The notes: a model not told the origin generated them from the letters alone. Positions 8,710 to 18,533 are shown, numbered from the stretch's first letter. The stretch is 64,000 nucleotides of DNA from Pasteurella atlantica (GCF_963693435.1 NZ_OY856306.1:1488001-1552000); one strand, 5' to 3'. Numbers and translations are program-made.

Positions 8710-9511
8710 TCAAGTTTTAACTATTGCAGGTTCAGATAGTGGCGGCGGTGCAGGTATTCAAGCTGATTTAAAAACCTTTCAAATGCGTAAAGTGTTTGGA
8801 ACGTCTGTTATTACAGCAATTACAGCTCAAAATACAACAGGTGTTTTTGATATTCATCCTATTCCTTTAACAACCATTGAATCACAACTAAAAGCAATTG
8901 CTGATGATTTTGATATTAAAGCCTTTAAAATAGGAATGCTTGGTACGGCTGATGTGATTGAGTGTGTAGCAAATGCTTTACAAAAGTATCATTTTGGAAA
9001 ATTAGTGTTAGATCCTGTGATGATTGCAAAAGGTGGCACTTCCCTACTGCAAGAAAATGCAATTACAGCCTTAAAACAGAAATTATTACCTTTTGCAGAT
9101 GTTCTTACACCAAATTTACCTGAAACCAAAGTACTTACAGGTATTGATGTGGTTGATGAAAAAACAGCATTGACAGCAAGTTTAATTTTACAAGATATGG
9201 GGGTAAAAGCAGTTTTAATTAAAGGTGGGCATACTGAACACTTTGCAGGAAGCACATCAAATGACTGGCTTTTTAATAATGGTACTTGTACAACATTAAC
9301 AGCCAAACGTTTTGACACACCACATACTCACGGCACTGGTTGTACCCTTTCTGCTGCAATTACCGCTGAACTTGCTAAGGGACAAAGTATAGAAAATGCA
9401 GTACGAACTGCGAAGCAATTTATTAGTGCAGCAATTAGTCATCCGCTTAATATAGGTTCACAACACGGTCCTGTTAATCACTGGGCATACGGAGAAGAAA
9501 ATGAAATTTAA
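8699..9511 (+). CDS. thiD: HMP/HMP-P kinase ThiD
   Basis: A 270-aa ribokinase-family enzyme that phosphorylates hydroxymethylpyrimidine and then its monophosphate, giving the pyrimidine half of thiamin. Seen: IAGSDSGGGAGIQADLKTF at the start, DPVMIAKGG in the middle, and THGTGCTLSAAI with the catalytic Cys. Normal length, cytoplasmic. It overlaps thiM and thiE by 11 bases each, a tight salvage operon. No de novo genes (thiC, thiG, thiH) are in the window. Confidence 0.96.
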   Translation: MKINQVLTIAGSDSGGGAGIQADLKTFQMRKVFGTSVITAITAQNTTGVFDIHPIPLTTIESQLKAIADDFDIKAFKIGMLGTADVIECVANALQKYHFGKLVLDPVMIAKGGTSLLQENAITALKQKLLPFADVLTPNLPETKVLTGIDVVDEKTALTASLILQDMGVKAVLIKGGHTEHFAGSTSNDWLFNNGTCTTLTAKRFDTPHTHGTGCTLSAAITAELAKGQSIENAVRTAKQFISAAISHPLNIGSQHGPVNHWAYGEENEI

Positions 9512-10160
9512 TACTGACATTTTACAAGTTTATTTTGTTGCTGGCACACAAGATTGTCGCCACCTTGAAGGCAATCCAACTGGAAATTTAATCACTATTT
9601 TAGAAGACGCTCTAAAAGCAGGGATTACTTGCTTTCAATTACGAGAAAAAGGGAAATATTCGTTACAGGATCGTGAAGAAATAAAGTCTTTTGCAATAAA
9701 ATGTCGTGATCTGTGCCGAGCTTATCAGATTCCTTTTATAATGAATAATGATGTAGATTTAGCGATTGAAGTTGGTGCTGATGGCGTACACGTAGGACAA
9801 AAAGATGAACCTATAAAAAGTGTCATTAAACGTTTTTCACATCTTGGTTTTATTGGTTTATCTTGCAATAGCCTTGAAATTGCACAAAGTGTTAATGACT
9901 TAGATGGACTTTCTTATTTAGGCGTTGGTCCTATTTATGAAACCTTTACCAAAAAAGATGTAGGCTCAGCAAAAGGCACACAATTTTTAGATCAACTTAA
10001 AGAAACTGGTATTACTAAACCATTGGTTGCAATTGCAGGTATAAATGAACAAAATGTAGCAGATGTTTTACTTAAAAAAACTGATGGAATTGCTATTGTC
10101 TCTTCGATGATTTCATCTACTGATCGTAAAAAAACAGTCTGTGCATTAAAAGGAAAATAA
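9501..10160 (+). CDS. thiE: Thiamin-phosphate synthase ThiE
   Basis: A 219-aa TIM-barrel enzyme that joins HMP-PP and thiazole phosphate to give thiamin phosphate. Seen: FQLREKGK (pyrimidine pyrophosphate binding), MNNDVDLAIEVGADGVHVGQ, GVGPIYET and the C-terminal AIAGIN. Normal length. It is the last gene of the riboswitch-controlled thiamin salvage operon. The following 180 bases hold an intergenic GC-rich repeat rather than a clear terminator. Confidence 0.95.
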   Translation: MKFNTDILQVYFVAGTQDCRHLEGNPTGNLITILEDALKAGITCFQLREKGKYSLQDREEIKSFAIKCRDLCRAYQIPFIMNNDVDLAIEVGADGVHVGQKDEPIKSVIKRFSHLGFIGLSCNSLEIAQSVNDLDGLSYLGVGPIYETFTKKDVGSAKGTQFLDQLKETGITKPLVAIAGINEQNVADVLLKKTDGIAIVSSMISSTDRKKTVCALKGK

Positions 10161-10249
10161 ATTAATCTAGCTATAATTGTTCATAAAAAGTGATTTTTTA
10201 TAAAGAACATTAAATTTATCACAATATAGTGGTAGAATTAAAATTATTA

Positions 10250-10309
10250 CCCCCACCCTAGCCCTCCCCCGTAAACGGAGGAGGGAATATAGCTAGGCTA
10301 GGAGGTGGT
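10250..10309. repeat. GC-rich CCCTCCCCC-type palindromic repeat
   Basis: A GC-rich block in an AT-rich context. It reads CCCCCACCCTAGCCCTCCCC, then GTAAACGGAGGAGGG, then GGCTAGGAGGTGG, so it folds on itself. Related blocks lie at 25701-25742, 47417-47517 and 51292-51401. It behaves as a dispersed intergenic repeat family. Confidence 0.7.
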
Positions 10310-10341
10310 AAAATTGCACAATTAATTTATAGGATAACCAA

Positions 10342-10815
10342 ATGAATATACTACAACCCAACTCCCCTGCCCCACTTTTTACACTTTTAGATCAAAATGA
10401 AAAAGCAGTCTCATTAACAGATTTTAAAGGTAAAAAAGTCTTAGTTTATTTCTATCCACGAGCAATGACACCCGGTTGCACGACACAAGCCTGTAGTTTA
10501 CGTGATAGTAAAACTGAATTAGATGAATTAAACGTGACAGTGTTAGGTATTAGCCCTGATTTACCTCAAAAGTTGGCTAATTTTGAGCAGAAAAAAGAAC
10601 TGAACTTTACGCTACTTTCCGATCCTGATCATAAAGTTGCCGACGCCTTTGGTGTGTGGGGTGAGAAGAAATTTATGGGAAGAACCTTTGATGGTGTGCA
10701 TCGTATCAGCTTTTTGATTGATGAAAGCGGTATCATTGAACAAGTTTTTTGCAAATTTAAAACTAAAGAACATCATCAAGTGGTAATGGATTATTTAAAA
10801 GGAAAAATGCTATGA
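10342..10815 (+). CDS. bcp: Thiol peroxidase Bcp (peroxiredoxin)
   Basis: A 157-aa Bcp/PrxQ-type peroxiredoxin that reduces hydroperoxides using thioredoxin. The peroxidatic Cys is in [13 protein letters not shown], and the resolving-position Cys is five residues on, as in the Bcp/PrxQ subgroup. Cytoplasmic and of normal length. It overlaps gmhB by 4 bases (ATGA), so the two genes form an operon. The functional link between them is not obvious. Confidence 0.94.
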   Translation: MNILQPNSPAPLFTLLDQNEKAVSLTDFKGKKVLVYFYPRAMTPGCTTQACSLRDSKTELDELNVTVLGISPDLPQKLANFEQKKELNFTLLSDPDHKVADAFGVWGEKKFMGRTFDGVHRISFLIDESGIIEQVFCKFKTKEHHQVVMDYLKGKML

Positions 10816-11357
10816 AACAAAAAGCGATTTTCCTCGACCGTGACGGTACATTAAATATAGATTATGATTATGTTCATAAAATTGATGATTTTGATTTTAT
10901 TGAAGGGGTCATTCCAACCTTAAGAAAATTCAAAGAAAAAGGCTATTTATTGGTTTTAGTTACCAATCAATCTGGTATTGGTCGTGGTATTTTTACAGAA
11001 GAGCAATTTTTAGAATTAACTCAATGGTTTGATTGGTCTTTAGCAGAACAAGGCATTGATTTTGATGGTATTTATTACTGCCCTCATCACCCTGAAAAAG
11101 CCTTAGGTGAATACAAACAGGAATGTGATTGTCGCAAACCAAAGCCAGGAATGTTCCTTCAAGCAATTAATGAGTTAAATATCGATCCTGCTCAGTCATT
11201 TATTGTGGGTGATAAGCTAAGTGATATTCTTGCAGGTGAGAATGCAGGCGTTAAAACCAAAGTGCTTGTTAGAACAGGGCATAAATTAACAGAAGAAGGT
11301 ATTACAAAAGCAGATTATGTGTTGGATAGTTTGGTGGATTTATTGAAAATATTGTAA
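10812..11357 (+). CDS. gmhB: Heptose-1,7-bisphosphate 7-phosphatase GmhB
   Basis: A 181-aa HAD enzyme that removes the C7 phosphate of D-glycero-D-manno-heptose 1,7-bisphosphate on the way to the ADP-heptose used in LPS inner core. Seen: [19 protein letters not shown], the zinc-binding cluster [26 protein letters not shown] and VGDKLSDI. Normal length. It is second in the bcp-gmhB operon and ends before a strong bidirectional terminator. Confidence 0.95.
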   Translation: MKQKAIFLDRDGTLNIDYDYVHKIDDFDFIEGVIPTLRKFKEKGYLLVLVTNQSGIGRGIFTEEQFLELTQWFDWSLAEQGIDFDGIYYCPHHPEKALGEYKQECDCRKPKPGMFLQAINELNIDPAQSFIVGDKLSDILAGENAGVKTKVLVRTGHKLTEEGITKADYVLDSLVDLLKIL

Positions 11358-11396
11358 ATTAAGCGGTGTGGTTTTATAAAAATTTGCAAATTTAAT

Positions 11397-11453
11397 AAAG
11401 AGACATCTTGGATAATATAATTTATGAATTAATCTTATCCAAGATGTCTCTTT
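11397..11453. terminator. Bidirectional terminator between gmhB and higA
   Basis: A long inverted repeat: AAAGAGACATCTTGGATAA is mirrored by TTATCCAAGATGTCTCTTT. It has A-rich and T-rich flanks and lies between convergent genes. Confidence 0.85.
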
Positions 11454-11465
11454 AATTGTTATATC

Positions 11466-11768
11466 CTAAACACAACTCATATTAATAGGCGTAACCTGAT
11501 AATCTTTTTGTTTCTGCTCAGCAACCCATAAATCATAAGTGGCTTGTTGATGTAACCAACTTTCAGGGCTAGGACTATTCTCCCCTAACCATTTATGTAA
11601 ACGAATTGCCATATCCGCACTTATTGCAGATTTGCCATTTAGCAATCGTGACAATGTAACTCTATTTATACCTAATTGCTTTGCTGCCTGTGTAACACTC
11701 AAACCAAGTTCGGGTAAAATGTCTTCTCGTATCATCTCTGCTGGATAAGGGGGATTATACATCTGCAT
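11466..11768 (-). CDS. higA: HigA-type antitoxin
   Basis: A 100-aa HigA/VapI-family protein. The start MQMYNPPYPAEMIREDILPE is typical of the family. A helix-turn-helix follows (VTQAAKQLGINRVTLSRLLN). It would bind the toxin and repress their shared promoter. It lies 9 bases downstream of the toxin gene, in the toxin-first order normal for higBA. Confidence 0.93.
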   Translation of the reverse strand: MQMYNPPYPAEMIREDILPELGLSVTQAAKQLGINRVTLSRLLNGKSAISADMAIRLHKWLGENSPSPESWLHQQATYDLWVAEQKQKDYQVTPINMSCV

Positions 11769-11777
11769 TTATTCTCC

Positions 11778-12056
11778 TTAATGATAATCTTGATAATCAA
11801 CAACCTGTGCGTGTCCATTTTCTATTTTAAAAGTAACTCGCCAATTTCCATTTACTTTAACACTCCAATGATCTTTTAAATTACCAGATAATTGATGTAA
11901 ATTTAAACTTGGTACATTCATATCTGTTGGACAAGTCGCACTATTCAATCTTGCTAAAATACGTCTTAATTTTCCTGAATGAGCAACTACAATCCCTGCT
12001 GTACTTCCCGTTTTATAAAACTTTTCTAGCCCTTTATGTTTAAATGAAATAATCAT
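11778..12056 (-). CDS. higB: HigB/RelE-type toxin
   Basis: A 92-aa RelE-superfamily mRNA interferase of the HigB branch (MIISFKHKGLEKFYKTGS, then a WSVKVNGNWRVTFKIE core strand pair). Such toxins cut mRNA at the ribosome. A longer reading from a TTG at 12065 is possible, but the ATG at 12056 gives the normal family N-terminus and has an AAAGG site just upstream, so I chose it. It pairs with the HigA antitoxin immediately downstream. Confidence 0.92.
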   Translation of the reverse strand: MIISFKHKGLEKFYKTGSTAGIVVAHSGKLRRILARLNSATCPTDMNVPSLNLHQLSGNLKDHWSVKVNGNWRVTFKIENGHAQVVDYQDYH

Positions 12057-12283
12057 TATACACAACCTTTACTTATAATAAATTGTAGCCTACAACACTA
12101 CACAAGGCAACCGTTTTATATTGTGCCGTAAAAATAAATGATTAAATTATTTAACCTTATTTTCTCGATAAAGGTCGCAAAAATAACATTACAAAAGCAC
12201 GTCTTCATTGACATAGTGTGAGTTTTAGATAAAGTATTAACGCTATTTGTAAATAAGCTTATCATTAATAGAAAGGTATCTTT

Positions 12284-12922
12284 ATGAAAATACTACGCAA
12301 ACTTATTTTAACTTTCTTATCTATTCTTACTACCTATATCGTTGTTTCCCTTATTTTAGGTTCAATTACCGTTGAACGAACTAATCACTTCTCTACTCCA
12401 AATCAATCTATTTATTTAACGAGTAATGGCATTCATTTGGATATTGTGTTGCCTAAAGAGGGGGTGAGTCCATCGCTATTGTCTGATATCGAATATTATC
12501 CTACGGATCGCTATTTAGCTTTTGGTTGGGGCGATGAAAATTTTTATCTCAATACGCCGACGTGGAAAGATCTCACATTCAAAACGGTATTTAAAGCCAT
12601 TTTCCTTAAAAGTACCGCATTATTGCACGTTACTCGATACCAAGAAACATCCCCGAATTGGGTGGAAGTGAAAGTCACAACAGCAGAATTACAAAAATTA
12701 AATCATTATATTGCAAATTCATTTATCACTGATAACGCAGGGAAGAAAGTATTACTCAAAGATAAAGGTTATACATTTAGGGATTATTTTTACAAAGCGA
12801 AAGGCAGCTATTCAATGTTTAACACCTGTAATAGTTGGGCAAATAATGGATTTAAACAAAGTGGTTTAAAAGCCAGTTTATGGACACCTTTTGATTTTGG
12901 ACTTTTAAATAAATATCGATAG
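12284..12922 (+). CDS. DUF2459 / TIGR02117 family protein
   Basis: A 212-aa protein with one N-terminal membrane segment (about residues 8-27). A conserved periplasmic-type domain follows: NGIHLDIVLP, YLAFGWGDENFYLNTP, LLHVTRY and NTCNSWANNGFKQSG. These are the DUF2459 landmarks. The role of the family is unknown. The conserved His, Asp and Cys suggest an enzyme, possibly a cysteine hydrolase, but that is inference. Good RBS (GAAAGGT). It stands alone upstream of uvrB. Confidence 0.8.
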   Translation: MKILRKLILTFLSILTTYIVVSLILGSITVERTNHFSTPNQSIYLTSNGIHLDIVLPKEGVSPSLLSDIEYYPTDRYLAFGWGDENFYLNTPTWKDLTFKTVFKAIFLKSTALLHVTRYQETSPNWVEVKVTTAELQKLNHYIANSFITDNAGKKVLLKDKGYTFRDYFYKAKGSYSMFNTCNSWANNGFKQSGLKASLWTPFDFGLLNKYR

Positions 12923-13053
12923 CGGTAACTTCTTGTTAAAAATTTGTATATTTTTTATAACAGTGTTTTATGTCTAAATTTAGTGAATCAAACGCCTGTG
13001 CTATGTTAAACTAACGCAATACTTTATTCTATTTTTTATGACTCAAAAACAAT

Positions 13054-15072
13054 ATGCAAAAACAAAAGCCTTTTATTTTACATAGTCCTTTTAAACCAGC
13101 AGGGGATCAACCTGAAGCCATTGCAAAACTAAAAGAAGGCTTAGAAGACGGTTTAGTTCATCAAACGTTACTGGGTGTAACGGGTTCAGGTAAAACTTTT
13201 ACCATAGCAAATGTGATCGCAGACTTAAACCGCCCTGCAATGCTACTCGCGCCAAATAAAACCCTTGCGGCACAACTTTATGCTGAAATGAAAGCCTTTT
13301 TTCCTGAAAATGCCGTTGAATATTTTGTGTCTTATTATGATTATTACCAGCCAGAGGCGTATGTGCCAGCGAGCGATACCTTTATTGAAAAAGATGCGTC
13401 CGTAAACGAGCAAATCGAACAAATGCGACTCTCGGCTACCAAATCTTTTCTTGAACGCCGAGATACGATTGTAGTAGCCTCTGTTTCTGCGATTTATGGA
13501 TTGGGGGACGCTGATGCTTATCTTAAAATGATGTTGCATCTACAAGTAGGCGAGATCATCAATCAGCGTGAAATTTTATCTCGTTTAACCGAATTGCAAT
13601 ACACTAGAAACGATCAAGCCTTTCAACGAGGTACGTTCAGAGTGCGTGGCGAAGTGATTGATATTTTCCCTGCGGAATCGGACGATCAGGCGTTACGAGT
13701 CGAACTGTTTGATGATGAAATTGAAAATTTATCCCTATTTGATCCTTTAACAGGACAAAGTTTAGGGCGAATGCCACGCTATACCGTTTACCCTAAAACC
13801 CACTACGCCACACCTCGTGAGCGTATTTTAGAGGCGATTGAAAAAATCAAAGCTGAACTTGTTGAACGTCGTGAATATCTGATCAAAGAAAATAAACTTG
13901 TTGAAGAACAACGCCTGACACAACGCACCCAATTTGATATTGAAATGATGAACGAACTCGGCTACTGCTCAGGCGTAGAAAATTACTCTCGCTATCTTTC
14001 AGGCAGAAAAGAGGGCGAAGCTCCGCCAACATTATTTGATTATATGCCTGCTGACGGTTTGCTAATTATCGACGAATCTCACGTGACCGTGCCGCAAATT
14101 GGAGGAATGTATAAAGGCGACCGTTCTCGTAAAGAAACACTCGTGCAATATGGCTTCCGCTTGCCTTCTGCATTAGACAATCGCCCACTACGGTTTGAAG
14201 AATTTGAAGCCCTTGCACCACAAACCATTTACGTATCCGCCACCCCAAGTAACTATGAATTGGAAAAATCAAATGGCGATGTGGTTGAACAAGTGGTTCG
14301 TCCAACAGGACTGCTCGACCCTATTATTGAAGTTCGCCCTGTGGCAACCCAAGTCGATGATTTACTTTCAGAAATTCATAAACGTACCGAAGTAGAAGAA
14401 CGTGTTTTGGTTACGGTTTTAACAAAAAAAATGGCGGAAGATTTAACGGATTACCTTGATGAACACGGTGTGCGAGTACGTTATTTACACAGCGATATTG
14501 ACACCGTTGAGCGTGTGGAAATTATCCACGATTTACGAATGGGAATGTTTGATGTACTGGTTGGAATTAACTTATTACGTGAAGGCTTAGATATTCCAGA
14601 AGTATCGCTTGTCGCCATTTTAGACGCTGATAAAGAAGGCTTTTTACGTTCTGAACGCTCACTAATCCAAACCATCGGTCGTGCAGCTCGAAACTTAAAC
14701 GGAAAAGCAATTTTATATGGCGATAGAATTACCAACTCAATGGAAAAAGCCATCAGCGAAACCCAAAGACGTAGAGCCAAACAGCAAGCTCACAATGAAA
14801 AACTGGGTATTACCCCACAAGGTTTAAATAAAAAAGTCAGTGAATTGCTAGATATTGGGCAAAGTAATAAAACAAAACGAAATAAAAAATCTGCAAAAGT
14901 AGAAGAAAATCCTACCGCTTATATTCCAAAAACTCGCAAAGCTCTGGAAAAAGATCTCAAAAAATTGGATGCCGAAATGCGAGAGTTCGCTCAAAATCTT
15001 GAATTTGAAAAAGCCGCTGCCACAAGGGATAAGATTAAGCAGTTAAAAGAGTTTTTGTTGATGGTGGATTGA
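13054..15072 (+). CDS. uvrB: UvrABC excinuclease subunit UvrB
   Basis: A 672-aa nucleotide-excision-repair helicase-like subunit of normal length. Seen: Walker [11 protein letters not shown], the beta-hairpin region [20 protein letters not shown] box DESHVTVPQ, the helicase motif GRAARN, and a C-terminal UVR domain ([15 protein letters not shown]) that contacts UvrC. It acts with UvrA to verify damage and load UvrC. The canonical uvrA and uvrC are not in this window. A separate UvrA-like pair at 30793-33955 lacks the usual architecture. Confidence 0.98.
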   Translation: MQKQKPFILHSPFKPAGDQPEAIAKLKEGLEDGLVHQTLLGVTGSGKTFTIANVIADLNRPAMLLAPNKTLAAQLYAEMKAFFPENAVEYFVSYYDYYQPEAYVPASDTFIEKDASVNEQIEQMRLSATKSFLERRDTIVVASVSAIYGLGDADAYLKMMLHLQVGEIINQREILSRLTELQYTRNDQAFQRGTFRVRGEVIDIFPAESDDQALRVELFDDEIENLSLFDPLTGQSLGRMPRYTVYPKTHYATPRERILEAIEKIKAELVERREYLIKENKLVEEQRLTQRTQFDIEMMNELGYCSGVENYSRYLSGRKEGEAPPTLFDYMPADGLLIIDESHVTVPQIGGMYKGDRSRKETLVQYGFRLPSALDNRPLRFEEFEALAPQTIYVSATPSNYELEKSNGDVVEQVVRPTGLLDPIIEVRPVATQVDDLLSEIHKRTEVEERVLVTVLTKKMAEDLTDYLDEHGVRVRYLHSDIDTVERVEIIHDLRMGMFDVLVGINLLREGLDIPEVSLVAILDADKEGFLRSERSLIQTIGRAARNLNGKAILYGDRITNSMEKAISETQRRRAKQQAHNEKLGITPQGLNKKVSELLDIGQSNKTKRNKKSAKVEENPTAYIPKTRKALEKDLKKLDAEMREFAQNLEFEKAAATRDKIKQLKEFLLMVD

Positions 15073-15213
15073 TCGCATAAAATACCTTTATTTTTAGCTT
15101 TTTTAAAATTATTTAATTATCAACAAGTTACAAAACATACTAAAAAAAGGGTATTTTTGCTAATTTTTTACTTCAGATATTGAAAAATAAGGATTTTATT
15201 AATAAAATCTCTA
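15073..15213 (+). promoter_or_regulatory. Putative CRISPR leader
   Basis: A 141-base AT-rich stretch between uvrB and the first CRISPR repeat. The repeat strand carries the CTTAGAAA 3' end that forms the type I-F 5' crRNA handle, so transcription should run on the plus strand from here. The intact repeats lie at this end and the variant ones at the far end, as expected for a leader on this side. No promoter box is certain. Confidence 0.5.
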
Positions 15214-15661
15214 GTTAACCATCGTGTAGATGGCTTAGAAATAAAATCACTCTACCAAAAAAAGAACTCAAGCGTTAACCATCGTGTAGATGGCTTAGAA
15301 ATATTAGTATCTAAAGATAAATTAAAAGAGAATGTTAACCATCGTGTAGATGGCTTAGAAACGATTATGATTGGGCAATTGTTGAACCCTCTTGTTAACC
15401 ATCGTGTAGATGGCTTAGAAATTTTTCATCTTTAACATTTATAGGAATTTGAGGTTAACCATCGTGTAGATGGCTTAGAAATACCACCCTAATTAAAGAC
15501 CTTTTTTAATTGCGTTAACCATCGAGTAGATGGCTTAGAAAGACTATGAAAAAAGTTGAGGGTTCTTATTCTTGTTAACCATCGAGTAGATGGCTTAGAA
15601 AATCAATAGTAACATCTAGCTTAAATTTATAACGTTAACCATCGAGTAGATGGCTTAGAAA
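15214..15661 (+). CRISPR. Type I-F CRISPR array, 8 repeats and 7 spacers
   Basis: Eight 28-base repeats start at 15214, 15274, 15334, 15394, 15454, 15514, 15574 and 15634, an exact 60-base period, so all seven spacers are 32 bases. Each repeat begins GTTAACCATC, has a 5-base loop and GATGG closing a CCATC stem, and ends CTTAGAAA, the type I-F hallmark. The first five repeats have loop GTGTA and the last three have GAGTA; the stem is intact in all. No cas1, cas2-3 or csy genes lie in the window, so the array is stand-alone here. The spacers differ from each other. Their targets cannot be told by eye. Confidence 0.98.
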
Positions 15662-15814
15662 GAGTAGGATATAAAAAATCACTTACATAATTCAAAACTC
15701 AAACAGATAAAACACTATTCTAAATAATAATCTTAAAAATACTATTGAATTTCACTTTAAAACTGCTTAAAGTTACGCTTAATCACATAGTAATAAATAG
15801 AAAAGGAAAAAATA

Positions 15815-17113
15815 ATGGATCTTAGTTATATGGCAAAAATGCCACAATCTGAATTTACTGCTCGCCGTCAGCGTGTATTTGAACAAATGCAGGATAATTC
15901 CGCATTAATCGTTTTTACAGAAACAGAAAAACGCCGTAATAACGATTGTGAATACTTATTTCGTCCAGATAGTTACTTTTGGTATTTAACAGGCTTTGCA
16001 GAACCTCAATCGGCTCTACTTTTAATTAAACAACAGGGTAAAATGCAAAGTATTCTTTTTCTACGTGAAAAAGATCCATTAATGGAAACGTGGAACGGTC
16101 GCCGTTTAGGTACTGAAAATGCACCACAAAGCTTAGAAATAGATGAAGCTTATAATATTGAAAACATCAACGAAATTTTTGCAAAAAAATGTGACAATGT
16201 GACCGCTTGTTATTATGCAGAAGGTTTACAAACTTGGGGAGATAAGATTGTTTCAACTGTTTTTGATAACGTGATTAGCTGGGAAATAATGCTGTCTGAA
16301 ATGCGTTTAATTAAATCCAAGTTAGAAATTGATTTAATGCAACAGGCATGCCATATCTCTTCAATGGCACATATTCGAGCAATGAAAACCACTCGCCCAA
16401 ATCGTTATGAAATGGAAATTGAGGGAGAAATTCATTATGAATTTAGTCGCTTTGGCTCTCGTGGTCCCTCTTATAATTCGATCGTGGCAGGAGGCGATAA
16501 TGCTTGTATTTTACACTACAATGAAAACGATCAAGTATTACAAGATGGCGATTTATTACTGATTGATGCAGGGGCTGAATTTGCAATGTATGCAGGAGAT
16601 ATTACACGTACTTTCCCAATTAATGGTAAATTTAGCCAACCACAACGAGAACTTTATCAATTAGTATTAGAAGCTCAAAAATCACTGATTGAACAAGCTC
16701 GTGCAGGTATTTCAATGCAGACCCTGAATGAAATTTATATCGAAAAATTAACCACAGGTTTGGTTGAATTAGGCATTTTAAAAGGTGATGTCAAAACGCT
16801 GATTGAACAAGAAGCGTGGCAAGAATTTTATATGCACGGTTTAGGACATAGTTTAGGCTTAGATGTACACGATGTAGGTAAAATTGGTAGAGATAAAAGA
16901 TACCGTGATCGTCCGTTGGAAGTAGGAATGGTGTTTACCATCGAACCAGGTGTCTATATTCCAAAATCAGCAAGCGTTCCAGAACAATATAAAGGTATTG
17001 GTATTCGTATTGAAGATAATATTGTGATTACTGAATACGGCTGTAAAAACCTCACTAGTAGCTGTCCGAAAGAAATTGAAGATATTGAAATGATGATGGC
17101 TGAACAAATTTAA
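15815..17113 (+). CDS. pepP: Xaa-Pro aminopeptidase PepP
   Basis: A 432-aa metallopeptidase (M24B) that removes an N-terminal residue before proline. It has an N-terminal AMP_N domain (FRPDSYFWYLTGFAEPQSAL). The pita-bread catalytic domain shows its five metal ligands in LLIDAGAEF, GDITRTFP, HGLGHSLGLDVHD, FTIEPGVY and GIRIEDNIV. Normal length, cytoplasmic. RBS AAAAGGAAAA. It contains an ACCGCTTGT uptake-type 9-mer (16202-16210). A hairpin terminator follows. Confidence 0.96.
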   Translation: MDLSYMAKMPQSEFTARRQRVFEQMQDNSALIVFTETEKRRNNDCEYLFRPDSYFWYLTGFAEPQSALLLIKQQGKMQSILFLREKDPLMETWNGRRLGTENAPQSLEIDEAYNIENINEIFAKKCDNVTACYYAEGLQTWGDKIVSTVFDNVISWEIMLSEMRLIKSKLEIDLMQQACHISSMAHIRAMKTTRPNRYEMEIEGEIHYEFSRFGSRGPSYNSIVAGGDNACILHYNENDQVLQDGDLLLIDAGAEFAMYAGDITRTFPINGKFSQPQRELYQLVLEAQKSLIEQARAGISMQTLNEIYIEKLTTGLVELGILKGDVKTLIEQEAWQEFYMHGLGHSLGLDVHDVGKIGRDKRYRDRPLEVGMVFTIEPGVYIPKSASVPEQYKGIGIRIEDNIVITEYGCKNLTSSCPKEIEDIEMMMAEQI

Positions 17114-17130
17114 AATTCAATCGTTGGTGT

Positions 17131-17159
17131 AGGGACAAAACAGGGTATGTTCTGTCCCT
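17131..17159 (+). terminator. Hairpin downstream of pepP
   Basis: AGGGACAAAACA pairs with TGTTCTGTCCCT with one mismatch around a short loop, 17 bases after the pepP stop. The T-tract after it is weak. Confidence 0.6.
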
Positions 17160-17240
17160 TGTATCTACAATGTATTTATATATCAAATAACACGTTACCT
17201 GTTGTTATTACTCAAAACTTTAACCATTCAAATAATAGCG

Positions 17241-17633
17241 ATGAAAAAAAGAACACAAGCCTTGTTAATTTTTGTATTTACACTGAGCCAAATTTACTGT
17301 GCGATGGGAAAGCTAGATAATGTCCACTCCTCGGCTCTCCTTTCTTTTTTTGAAGAAGCCTTAGGTATGTCTATTTTTACTGTTATTGCTTATATTCCTA
17401 TTGCCTATCTTTTAGGTAAAATCCAATCTCAAAATCTAAAAATTCTCGCCAGATTTATCTTTTTTGTAGTGATTTGGTTTTATTTAGATTACTATGTTTT
17501 TGAGTATCAAGTGGCGATGTGGAGTACCTTTACTTTTTACGAAATGCTTTATCAAACACTTAGTTATTCTTGGCTCGCAATACTTATTTTGGCAAGTGTA
17601 TTAACCTATATTTTTAAACGAATGGAGAAATGA
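17241..17633 (+). CDS. Hypothetical membrane protein, 130 aa
   Basis: I start it at the ATG at 17241 (MKKRTQALLIFVFTLSQIYC). An upstream TTG at 17202 would add 13 residues without support. About four hydrophobic segments span nearly the whole length, with a Trp/Tyr/Phe-rich stretch in the middle. No motif is recognised. It ends 4 bases before the next membrane-protein gene, so the two are probably co-translated and may form a complex. Confidence 0.55.
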   Translation: MKKRTQALLIFVFTLSQIYCAMGKLDNVHSSALLSFFEEALGMSIFTVIAYIPIAYLLGKIQSQNLKILARFIFFVVIWFYLDYYVFEYQVAMWSTFTFYEMLYQTLSYSWLAILILASVLTYIFKRMEK

Positions 17634-17637
17634 TTTT

Positions 17638-18033
17638 ATGTATTATGTGAGCAGCGTAGTTAATTTAATCGCTTTTATTCTCTTTATTGGTTTGATATTA
17701 GGTTGCCTTATCCCAAATCGTTTTTTTCATAAAAATAAAGGCAATAAATTTGCCCTTATTTCTGTAATAATTATCGAAATTGTCTGCTTTTTTCAATTAA
17801 ATAGTGCGGGATTTATTTTAGATAAATCTGAATTTGATTACTTCTTAAATGATTACTACTTCCCTACTCTACTAACAATAAATAGTCTTTTCTTAGCAAT
17901 TTTAGTGTGGATATTGATGAAAAAACAACAATATAAATTCGTCTTTTATCTTAGTTATATCACCTTTATTTTACTCAGTTTCTTTGTATATAATCATTTC
18001 TATAACTATATGAATCACGGACAGGGTGGTTGA
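17638..18033 (+). CDS. Hypothetical membrane protein, 131 aa
   Basis: Four predicted membrane segments with short polar loops, and a Gly/His-containing end (NHGQGG). It follows the 17241 gene almost without a gap (ATGGAGAAATGATTTTATG), suggesting coupled expression. No family recognised. It converges with the lipoprotein gene on the other strand, with only 6 bases between their stops. Confidence 0.55.
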   Translation: MYYVSSVVNLIAFILFIGLILGCLIPNRFFHKNKGNKFALISVIIIEIVCFFQLNSAGFILDKSEFDYFLNDYYFPTLLTINSLFLAILVWILMKKQQYKFVFYLSYITFILLSFFVYNHFYNYMNHGQGG

Positions 18034-18039
18034 TGATAT

Positions 18040-18396
18040 TTATTTTCTACAAGAAATTTCTCCAGTAATAGATTGCACGGATTTAATTTCAATAGCTTCT
18101 ACCACACTATCATAATCTTCTGCAAACCCCTCTGTGGCTTTTCCTAAATCTTTTAATACCAATTCTGCAAGGACTGGAGTATAAGGTTTGGAGGGCTTAG
18201 CGACTTTTTCATTATACAAATTATTCAATTTATCTGTTGGATCAACAATCCAATACCCTTTTTCTGATCCACAAGGTTCGAAAGACGACACTTCGTGACC
18301 AAAGGTTAATAAACCTTGTACAGCTGTATTATCTTGAGCAATATTACAACCTGATAACGCTATTGTAATTGGTAAAATTAAATGTGTTTTTTTCAT
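18040..18396 (-). CDS. Small lipoprotein, 118 aa
   Basis: The signal sequence MKKTHLILPITIALSGCN ends in a clear lipobox, so Cys17 should be lipidated. The mature part has two further Cys (in FEPCGSEK and at GEISCRK), which may form a disulfide, and a WIVDPTDKL segment. It resembles small NlpE/META-like envelope lipoproteins in layout only, and no family is certain. Its upstream side touches the attC-like element at 18417-18533. Confidence 0.6.
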   Translation of the reverse strand: MKKTHLILPITIALSGCNIAQDNTAVQGLLTFGHEVSSFEPCGSEKGYWIVDPTDKLNNLYNEKVAKPSKPYTPVLAELVLKDLGKATEGFAEDYDSVVEAIEIKSVQSITGEISCRK

Positions 18397-18416
18397 ATTT
18401 ATGTCTCTTGTTTTTT

Positions 18417-18533
18417 GATAACGGGTTAGGTGTATGAATAGTGGCGGGTTAAAAAAACTTTAATCTTAGCAGATAAAATGCAAAAACGTTTAGTTAAGCA
18501 CCTAACCAGCTATTGTTTATACACCATGTTACC
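18417..18533. repeat. attC-like palindromic element A
   Basis: GATAAC at 18417 and GTTACC at 18529 form the outer ends. Inside, the arm at 18429-18451 (GGTGTATGAATAGTGGCGGG and 3 more bases) matches the reverse complement of 18503-18525 at 18 of 23 positions by hand count. The right half is nearly identical to that of element B at 19689-19796. The layout is like integron attC sites. It contains the stop codon of the gene at 18529-19671. Confidence 0.5.

Noticed and set aside
15214-15661. Shared GAGGGTTC in spacers 3 (as complement) and 6 as a sign of one target
   Set aside because: Only eight bases match, which is expected by chance in short AT-rich spacers.
18280-18300. GGTTCGA-like box as part of a tRNA gene
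   Set aside because: It lies inside the lipoprotein coding sequence and no cloverleaf arms surround it. No tRNA was found in the window.
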